DNA from: Mycobacterium sp.
GTDB taxonomy: Bacteria > Actinomycetota > Actinomycetes > Mycobacteriales > Mycobacteriaceae
DNA: 37,403 bases
NCBI GenBank assembly: GCA_026393245.1
Contig: JAPLAO010000160.1
Span: 1 to 37,403, forward strand
Direction: 5' to 3'
Of this stretch, positions 30,683 through 37,403 are shown in pieces; position 1 is the stretch's first letter, and each line of letters begins with the position of its first letter. The notes under the pieces are model-generated. The model worked only from the letters and a program-made list of their open reading frames with translations. It made no database searches and had not been told where the DNA came from. The position numbers and the translations under genes were made by a program.

Positions 30683-31561
30683 GTGGCGACGAGGATGGTG
30701 ATTACCGGTGCGGGTGGCCAGGTCGGCGGTTTCCTTGCTGGTGAGGCGGCCTTCCGTGGCTACGACGTGGCGGCCCTGACCCGCCGGGATTTCGATATCA
30801 CCGATGAAGCGGCCGCCGAACGCGTGCTCCGCGCCGGCGATGTGGTGGTCAATTGCGCGGCCATGACCAATGTCGACGCGGCCGAGACCGATCCGGACGG
30901 CGCCCACCTGATCAACGCCGTCGGTCCGGGTAATCTCGCCCAGGCCTGCGCCCGGGTCGGTGCCCGCCTGGTGCACGTGTCGACGGATTATGTCTTCAGT
31001 GGCGACCATGATCGCCCCTATGAGATCACCGACGGCACCGGACCGCTGAGCGTGTACGGGCGGACCAAACTCGACGGGGAGCACGCGGTACTGAGCGCAC
31101 TGCCCGACGCTCACGTCGTCCGAACCTCCTGGGTGTACACCGGTGGCGATGGAACCGATTTCGTAGCCGTGATGCGCAGGTTGGCTGCCACCGACCGCGT
31201 CATCGACGTGGTCGATGACCAAACCGGCGCGCCCACGTATGCCAGGGATCTGGTGGCCGCCCTACTCGAGATCGTGGCCGGCGATGTCCGTGGGCCGATC
31301 CTGCACGCGTCCAATGCCGGCGCGGTCAGCAGATTCGAGCAGGCGCGGGCGGTGTTCGACGAACTTGGTGCGGATCCGGATCGGGTGCGCCCGGTCAGCA
31401 CCGCCGCGGTTCCGCGCCCGGCCCACCGCCCGGTGTACTCGGTGCTGTCGATGGTGGACTCGACCCGGGCCGGTCTGACCGCACTGCGGCCGTGGCGTGA
31501 GGCCTTGGCGGAGGCGCTTGCCGTACCACTGGCCGGCCAGCCGATAACCTCGACGCCGTGA
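30683..31561 (+). CDS. rmlD: dTDP-4-dehydrorhamnose reductase
   Basis: VITGAGGQVGGFLAGEA, VNCAAMTNVDAAE, VSTDYVFSGDHDRPYEITDGTGPLSVYGRTKLDGE. Confidence 0.95.
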   Translation: MATRMVITGAGGQVGGFLAGEAAFRGYDVAALTRRDFDITDEAAAERVLRAGDVVVNCAAMTNVDAAETDPDGAHLINAVGPGNLAQACARVGARLVHVSTDYVFSGDHDRPYEITDGTGPLSVYGRTKLDGEHAVLSALPDAHVVRTSWVYTGGDGTDFVAVMRRLAATDRVIDVVDDQTGAPTYARDLVAALLEIVAGDVRGPILHASNAGAVSRFEQARAVFDELGADPDRVRPVSTAAVPRPAHRPVYSVLSMVDSTRAGLTALRPWREALAEALAVPLAGQPITSTP

Positions 31562-32439
31562 GTGCTGAGCCGGCCCTGACGGTGGTCACGGTGACGTATT
31601 CGCCGGGCTCGCATCTCGACCGGTTCCTGTCATCGCTGACGGTGGCCACCGACCGACCGCTGACGGTGGTGATCGCCGATAACGGTTCGAGCGACGGCAC
31701 GCCCGAGGCGGCGGTCGAACGTTACCCGGGCACCCGACTTCTGCGCACCGGGGCAAACCTCGGCTATGGAACCGCCGTCAACCGGGCGGTGGCCACAGTG
31801 CCGCCCGATCAGGAATTCATCCTGATCGCCAATCCCGACGTCACGTGGGGGCCGGGCAGTATCGATGCGCTGACGGACGCCATCGGCCGCTGGCCCCGCG
31901 CCGCCACCCTGGGCCCGCTGATTCGTGACCCCGACGGCTCGGTCTACCCGTCGGCCCGTCACCTGCCCAGCCTCATCCGTGGCGGGATGCACGCCGTGGT
32001 CGGCTTCGCCTGGAAAGCCAATCCATGGTCGAAGGCCTATCGCCAGGAACGTCTGGAGCCCAGCGAACGACCGGTGGGCTGGTTGTCGGGATCGTGTCTG
32101 CTGGTGCGCCGCACGGCATTCGACGCCATCGGTGGTTTCGATGAGCGCTATTTCATGTACATGGAGGACGTCGACCTCGGCGAGCGGTTGGGTAGGGCGG
32201 GCTGGCTCAACGTCTATGTGCCGGACTCGGAGATCCTGCACGACAAAGGACACTCGACCGGCCGGGAACCGGCACGCAACCTGCGGGCCCACCACGACAG
32301 CACCTATATCTATCTGTCTGATCGGCATGGCCGACGGTGGCAAGCACCCCTGCGCTGGACGATGCGGGCCGCACTGGAGGTACGGGCCCGCGCGGCGGTC
32401 CGCAAGTCGCGCCGGATGCTGACTAGGGGGACACGATGA
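31558..32439 (+). CDS. wbbL: Rhamnosyltransferase of the arabinogalactan linker (GT2)
   Basis: LTVVTVTYSPGSHLDRFLSSL, VIADNGSSDGTPEAAVERYP, GGFDERYFMYMEDVDLGERL; between rmlD and manB. Confidence 0.92.
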   Translation: MSAEPALTVVTVTYSPGSHLDRFLSSLTVATDRPLTVVIADNGSSDGTPEAAVERYPGTRLLRTGANLGYGTAVNRAVATVPPDQEFILIANPDVTWGPGSIDALTDAIGRWPRAATLGPLIRDPDGSVYPSARHLPSLIRGGMHAVVGFAWKANPWSKAYRQERLEPSERPVGWLSGSCLLVRRTAFDAIGGFDERYFMYMEDVDLGERLGRAGWLNVYVPDSEILHDKGHSTGREPARNLRAHHDSTYIYLSDRHGRRWQAPLRWTMRAALEVRARAAVRKSRRMLTRGTR

Positions 32440-33506
32440 GTGCAGTGGACGCGGTAGTCCTGGTGGGCGGCAGGGGCACCCGGATGAGGCCGCTGACGCT
32501 GGCGGTACCCAAGCCCTTACTGCCGACCGCCGGGTTACCATTCCTGACCCATCTGCTGTCCCGGATCGCCGAGGCCGGTATCGAGCACGTGATTCTCGGA
32601 ACCGCTTACAAGGCAGAGACTTTCGAGGCCGAGTTCGGTGATGGTGCGAGGCTCGGCCTACAGATGGAGTACGTCACCGAGGAGCGGCCGCTGGGCACCG
32701 GCGGCGGAATCGCCAACGTCGCATCGACGTTGCGCGGCGACACCGTCATGGTGTTTAACGGTGACGTGCTGTCCGGTGTGGACCTGACCGCGATGCTCAC
32801 CGCCCATCATGAGCGCGACGCCGACGTCACGCTGTATCTGGTCCGGGTTGCCGACCCGCGTGCGTTCGGTTCGGTGCCCACCGACGCCGACGGCAATGTG
32901 TTGGCATTCCTGGAGAAGACCGATGATCCGCCGACCGATCAGATCAACGCCGGCTGCTACATCTTCAAACGAGAGATCCTCGACCGCATCCCGCGCGGCC
33001 GGGCGGTATCGGTGGAACGTGAGGTCTTTCCGGCACTGCTGGCCGACGGGGCGAAGGTGTGTGGCTTCGTCGACTCCGGCTACTGGCGCGATATGGGCAC
33101 ACCCGAGGACTTCGTTCGAGGTTCGGCGGACCTGGTGCGCGGACTGGCCCCGTCGCCGGCACTCGGCGGCCGCCGCGGTGAAAGTCTGGTGCACGACGAC
33201 GCGACGGTGGCGCCCGGTGCGGTACTCGTCGGCGGCACCGTGGTGGGCAGCGGCGCGCAGATCGGACCCGGGGTGCGCCTCGACGGCGCGGTGATCTTCG
33301 ATGGCGCCACCGTGGAGGCCGGTGCGGTGGTGGAACGCTCCATCATCGGTTTCGGCGCGCGGATCGGACCGGGCTCGCTGATCCGGGACGGCGTGATCGG
33401 CGACGGCGCCGACATCGGAGCGCGATGCGAGTTGCTGCGCGGCGCCCGGGTGTGGCCCGGGGTTCTCATCCCGGATTGCGGTATTCGCTACTCCAGCGAC
33501 GGCTAG
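32436..33506 (+). CDS. manB: Mannose-1-phosphate guanylyltransferase / NDP-sugar pyrophosphorylase (Rv3264c-like)
   Basis: VVLVGGRGTRMRPLTLAVPKPLLPTAG nucleotidyltransferase motif; C-terminal left-handed beta-helix hexapeptides. Confidence 0.88.
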   Translation: MSAVDAVVLVGGRGTRMRPLTLAVPKPLLPTAGLPFLTHLLSRIAEAGIEHVILGTAYKAETFEAEFGDGARLGLQMEYVTEERPLGTGGGIANVASTLRGDTVMVFNGDVLSGVDLTAMLTAHHERDADVTLYLVRVADPRAFGSVPTDADGNVLAFLEKTDDPPTDQINAGCYIFKREILDRIPRGRAVSVEREVFPALLADGAKVCGFVDSGYWRDMGTPEDFVRGSADLVRGLAPSPALGGRRGESLVHDDATVAPGAVLVGGTVVGSGAQIGPGVRLDGAVIFDGATVEAGAVVERSIIGFGARIGPGSLIRDGVIGDGADIGARCELLRGARVWPGVLIPDCGIRYSSDG

Positions 33507-34029
33507 CCGCATCCACGAGACGGATCAGTCCAGCGTCGGTCCCATCGGGCAGTTGGTCGATCGGCCACCACCTCAGATCCAGTGATTCATCGCTGATGGC
33601 GATCTCGGCTTCGGGCGCGGCGGTGGCGATGAATTGCAGGTCGAGGTGTCGGGTCGGGACACCCAGCGAACAGGTCACCGAATGCACATGAACCGCAGCG
33701 AGATTCGGGTTCAGGTGCAGATCGGTAATCCCGGATTCCTCGGTGGCCTCGCGCAGTGCGGCACCGAAAATGTCGACGTCGGTGTCCTCGCAGTGCCCAC
33801 CCAGCTGCAGCCATCGTCCGAAGCGGGGATGCAGGGTCAGCAGCAGCTTATGCGCGGCGTCGTCGACGACGAGGGTGGACGCGGTGATGTGGCCGGCAGC
33901 ACAGGCCCTGCGGCAACTGTCGGGTCGGGCGTACAGGAAGGCCAACACCGCGTGCCGCAGCGCATCCTGGTCGGGGTCGGTCGTATTCCAGTCGGTCAGC
34001 AACGCGATCGCTGATTCGCGCACGCTCAC
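33466..34029 (-). CDS. NUDIX hydrolase
   Basis: [28 protein letters not shown]; overlaps fbiB stop by ATGA. Confidence 0.9.
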   Translation of the reverse strand: MSVRESAIALLTDWNTTDPDQDALRHAVLAFLYARPDSCRRACAAGHITASTLVVDDAAHKLLLTLHPRFGRWLQLGGHCEDTDVDIFGAALREATEESGITDLHLNPNLAAVHVHSVTCSLGVPTRHLDLQFIATAAPEAEIAISDESLDLRWWPIDQLPDGTDAGLIRLVDAASRRWSSEYRNPG

Positions 34030-35396
34030 CGTCGGACCAGTTGGTCGCCGACCGGTGCAGGGTCACGAGGATGCGGCGGCTCGTCGGGGTAGCCGATCGC
34101 CACTGCGCCCAACGGATACCAGTCCGGCGGCAGTTCCAGAACGTCGCGCACCACGTCCGGAGCGAAGATGGTCGATCCGATCCAGCAACTGCCGACTTCC
34201 CGGACGGCAAGTGCGACCAGCAGGGCCTGCACCGCGGCACCCACGGCCACGGTGAACATGGTGTGTTCGGCTGCGGTGCGCACCGGGTCGGGATAGTGGT
34301 GCGCGCCCTCGGGCACCAGGAACGGGATCACGACTTCGGGTGCGTCGTAGAGAATCCGGCCGCGATCCACCCGTCGATCGATCGCTTCGGCCGGTTTGCC
34401 GTCCGCGGCGAGGTCGGCGCGCCACGCCTGCGTCATCCGGTCCAGAAGTGCACTGCGCCGCGCGCGGTCGGCCAGCCAGACGAAGCGCACCGGGCGGGTG
34501 TGATGTGGGGCCGGTGCGGTCAGCGCCTCGGCGACGGCGGCCTCGATCAGCCCCGCCTCGATCGGCTGCGTTGTGAAAGTGCGTACCGACCGGCGCAGCA
34601 ATTGGGCCTGCTGTCGGCCGAGTTCGATCGCTTCGGCGGTACCGAGCCAGAACAGGTCGTCCTCGCCACTGCGCAGCAGACGCGCGGCGTCCGATCCGTC
34701 ATCGCGCATCGTCAGGCCGCGCACCACCGCCACCGGCACCGCGGTCAGTTTGCCCTTCACCAGGTCGGCCGCGGCGGCGATCTCGTCGGCGACGGCGACC
34801 TCGGTGACCAGGAGTTCATTACCGTGGCCGTCGAACGCGCCGGCGTAGCCATGCAGCACAGGCACCCCGGCCGAGCCGATCGCGGCATCGGTCTGCCCAT
34901 TGCGCCAGGCGCGGCCCATGGTGTCGGTGATGATCACCCCGACCTCGACGCCGAGGATTTCACGTAACGCGCTGCGCAACCTCGTCGCGCTGGCATCCGG
35001 GTCAACCGGCAGGAGCGCCAATTCCGTTGTGGCGACATTGGATCCGTCGACTCCGGCGGCGGCCTGGATCAGACCCTGACGGTTCTCGGTGATCAGGGTC
35101 TTTCCCTTGCGTGCCAGTACCCGCACCGCCTCAGAGTCGATCAGCCTGCGGCGCAATGCATCCCGCTCATCCGGATCGGCGGGGGCAGTGACAATGCGGC
35201 CCTCACACTTGGACACCGCCTTGCTGGTGACGACGACGACGTCGCCGTCCCGTAGCCACGGTGCGGCCGAGGCGATGGCAGCGGCCAGATCATCGCCGGG
35301 CCGGAACTCGGGAAGTCCGGGTACCGGCAGGATCTCGACGGCCGCCGCGGTTCCATGGTCGCCAGGTTCGCCGGGATCGCCGGGGTCGTGCGTCAC
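34026..35396 (-). CDS. fbiB: Bifunctional F420 biosynthesis protein (gamma-glutamyl ligase + nitroreductase-like domain)
   Basis: 456 aa; [34 protein letters not shown]-terminal [12 protein letters not shown] nitroreductase-like domain. Confidence 0.95.
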   Translation of the reverse strand: MTHDPGDPGEPGDHGTAAAVEILPVPGLPEFRPGDDLAAAIASAAPWLRDGDVVVVTSKAVSKCEGRIVTAPADPDERDALRRRLIDSEAVRVLARKGKTLITENRQGLIQAAAGVDGSNVATTELALLPVDPDASATRLRSALREILGVEVGVIITDTMGRAWRNGQTDAAIGSAGVPVLHGYAGAFDGHGNELLVTEVAVADEIAAAADLVKGKLTAVPVAVVRGLTMRDDGSDAARLLRSGEDDLFWLGTAEAIELGRQQAQLLRRSVRTFTTQPIEAGLIEAAVAEALTAPAPHHTRPVRFVWLADRARRSALLDRMTQAWRADLAADGKPAEAIDRRVDRGRILYDAPEVVIPFLVPEGAHHYPDPVRTAAEHTMFTVAVGAAVQALLVALAVREVGSCWIGSTIFAPDVVRDVLELPPDWYPLGAVAIGYPDEPPHPRDPAPVGDQLVRR

Positions 35397-36414
35397 AGCA
35401 TCACCCCGGCGAGGTCCAATCCGGCGCGGACCATTTCGGCGGTGGCCGCCGGATCGGACATCAGCAGCGGGATCGACTTCACCGTCACACCGGGCACATC
35501 GGCATAGTCCTGGTCACTGACCAGCCAGTAATCCAGCAGTCCGGTGGCCGACCGGGCGCCGTAGTGCCGGCCGACCGCCTCCGAACTCGTCTCAACACCG
35601 ATAGCGGTTAGACAGTCATCGGCCATCCCGCGCAACGGCTTTCCGCCGATGATCGGCGAGTATCCGATCACCGGGGCGGCAGTGGTGCGCAGCGCACCCC
35701 GGATACCGCCAATGGCCAACGTCGCACCGATGCTGACGACGGGGTTGGACGGCGCCAGCATGACGACGTCGGCTCCGGTGATCGCCTCGACGACTCCCGG
35801 ACCGGCCACCGCCTTTTCGGATCCGACGAAGGCGAAGCTGTGCGTGGGGATCCGGGCGCGGTAGCGCACCCACCACTCCTGGAAATGGATGGCCCGACGA
35901 TCGCCGCTGTCCGGATCCGTGACGACTACGTGGGTTTCGGACCTGTCGTCACTGGCCGGCAACAGCGTGGCACCGGTGACCAGCGGGCGCATAATGCCTC
36001 CGTCACCGCAGACAGCGGGTATCCCGCACGCAGCATCTGGCTGCGCACCAGATGTGTCGCGAGGTCGCGGTCGCCGAGGCCGAACCAGTCAGGTTGCACG
36101 CCGTAAGCGGCCAATTCCTCTTTGGCATGCCAGGTTTCGTCGCGGTGTCCCCAACCCCGCTCGGGGTCGATACCGCCACCGAGGGTGTACATACAGGTGT
36201 CGAGGTCCGGGCAGATGCGAACGCCGAACATCCACGCGTCATCGCCGATATTGACCACCGCGGTCAGTTGGTGAACAGGATCGGTCTCGGCCGCGGAAGT
36301 CTCGCCTGACTCGCCCGGCATCTGCTCGTTGAACTGTCCCAGTCCCAGCAGTCGCTGCACCCCCAGCAGAAACCGTGCGCCCCCGATTCCGCCGACGAGA
36401 ACCGTGATCTTCAC
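35393..36414 (-). pseudogene. fbiA: 2-phospho-L-lactate transferase FbiA, interrupted by an apparent 1-nt frameshift near 35971-35975
   Basis: N-terminal ORF (VKITVLVGGIGGARFLLGVQRLLGLGQF...THLVRSQMLRAGYPLSAVTEALCARW) and C-terminal ORF (GATLLPASDDRSETHVVVTDP...HFQEWWVRYRA...) are continuous FbiA sequence in two frames. Confidence 0.9.
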
Positions 36415-36618
36415 ACCGACCGACACTAGGCGGTCGGCTCGCACGCGGTCACGCTGGCGTCACCGCGTAGACACGCCACGGTGACGACACGCCGGAATTC
36501 CAGAGGAAAGTGGTATTCAATTCGGCGATATGCCTTGACCGCGGCACGTCGGCACTGTCTAATCACACCAGTGTCATTTCCCGGTCGACCTGCCGGTTTC
36601 GGTGCGGCAGACCGTGAT

Positions 36619-36634
36619 TCGACCAAATGTTCGA
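36619..36634. promoter_or_regulatory. Candidate LexA (SOS)-like box upstream of whiB2
   Basis: TCGACCAAATGTTCGA versus TCGAAC-N4-GTTCGA: one mismatch; 47 nt upstream of the whiB2 ATG. Confidence 0.5.
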
Positions 36635-36680
36635 ATAAACCGAATTGGCACAACGCTTACCAAAGTAAGGAGGGGCGGAT

Positions 36681-37049
36681 ATGTCCTACGACCAATTTCT
36701 CGGCGATCAGTTTCTGAACGCGTTAGGCGAACCGCACATCGGCACTGGGTCGTCGTTCATCGGAAACCTGGCCCGGACGCATTTGAGTCTGGTGCCGGAT
36801 TCGACAGACTTGATGGCGGCGCAAGGCGATGAGGATCAGTGGCAGGAGCGCGCACTATGCGCGCAGACCGATCCCGAAGCGTTCTTCCCGGAGAAGGGTG
36901 GCTCGACCCGTGAGGCCAAGCGCATCTGCCTGGGCTGTGATGTGAAGGATGAATGCCTGGATTACGCACTGGCCAACGACGAGCGCTTCGGTATCTGGGG
37001 TGGCCTCTCCGAGCGGGAGCGCCGGCGCCTCAAGCGCGGCATCATCTAG
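36681..37049 (+). CDS. whiB2: WhiB-family [4Fe-4S] transcriptional regulator WhiB2
   Basis: ALCAQTDPEAFFPEKGGSTREAKRICLGCDVKDECLDYALANDERFGIWGGLSERERRRLKR; four Cys; AAGGAGG RBS; divergent from fbiA. Confidence 0.95.
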   Translation: MSYDQFLGDQFLNALGEPHIGTGSSFIGNLARTHLSLVPDSTDLMAAQGDEDQWQERALCAQTDPEAFFPEKGGSTREAKRICLGCDVKDECLDYALANDERFGIWGGLSERERRRLKRGII

Positions 37050-37403
37050 TCCTCGCCGATGGTGGGGTCGATGACAGCGGGTTCGACCCCCAGGTAGGTG
37101 GCCACCTGTGCCACCAGGATCTCGTGAAGTAGATCGGTCAGGTCAACCGAGTCCTTGGCTCGACGTTCTATTGGCTTGCGAAACAACACTATTCGGGCGC
37201 GCGTGGGGTCACCGCGCACATCAACCCCGGCCGGTATCAAGCGGGCCAAAGCTATCGGCCCATCCGCCACCACCTCCGGCGGCCACTGCACGCTGTCAGG
37301 ATCCTTGGGAACGATGCGCGGAATCTCATCCACGGCGACGTCCAGGCCAGCGAGCCGGTTGTGCCAACGCCGCTCAATGGGTTCGTATGCCTCCAGGACC
37401 GCC
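37046..37403 (-). CDS. Metallopeptidase-like family protein (Rv3259-like), 5' end beyond window
   Basis: RIVLFRKPIERRAKDSVDLTDLLHEILVAQVATYLGVEP; my extension of the frame upstream gives AVLEAYEPIERRWHNRLAGLDVAVDEIPR to the window edge. Confidence 0.8.
   Translation of the reverse strand, partial: AVLEAYEPIERRWHNRLAGLDVAVDEIPRIVPKDPDSVQWPPEVVADGPIALARLIPAGVDVRGDPTRARIVLFRKPIERRAKDSVDLTDLLHEILVAQVATYLGVEPAVIDPTIGED

Noticed and set aside
33466-34029. Possible degenerate NUDIX box
   Set aside because: Spacing of GX5EX7RE seems off by one residue, but REATEESGI is intact and small variations are common; not enough to claim inactivity.

Overview
High-GC actinobacterial chromosome segment, almost certainly Mycobacterium/Mycolicibacterium by gene content and order. 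The right two thirds (about 15.7-37.4 kb) is a conserved mycobacterial core: accA3, sufE-like, sseA, maf, accE5, accD5, PH-domain protein, GtrA-like protein, purK, purE, fadE25, birA, a hemophore-like secreted protein, a TIGR03089-type protein, an LCP (LytR-CpsA-Psr) protein, rmlD, wbbL, manB-like, NUDIX, fbiB, fbiA, whiB2 and an Rv3259-like protein. The left third (about 5-14.8 kb) is an accessory block between lhr and accA3. It holds a ferredoxin/ferredoxin reductase/P450 trio, a divergent epoxide hydrolase, a squalene/phytoene-synthase-like gene, and a tightly overlapping crtC-like hydratase, CruC/CrtQ-like glycosyltransferase, CruD-like acyltransferase and crtD-like desaturase run. I read this as a candidate pathway for a tertiary-hydroxylated, glycosylated, acylated carotenoid or triterpenoid. 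Its desaturase appears broken by an internal deletion plus frameshift. Other notable signals: an apparent 1-nt frameshift in fbiA; a chimeric GH5/VanZ junction at the left edge; a 29-bp tandem hairpin repeat between accE5 and maf; near-consensus SOS boxes at a DUF222/HNH gene and upstream of whiB2; a recurrent TAGGCT-N7-start-codon leaderless promoter pattern; a 16-bp perfect palindrome at the maf/sseA junction; and three convergent gene pairs sharing the tetranucleotide CTAG as both stop codons. No tRNA, rRNA, CRISPR or transposase was recognised.
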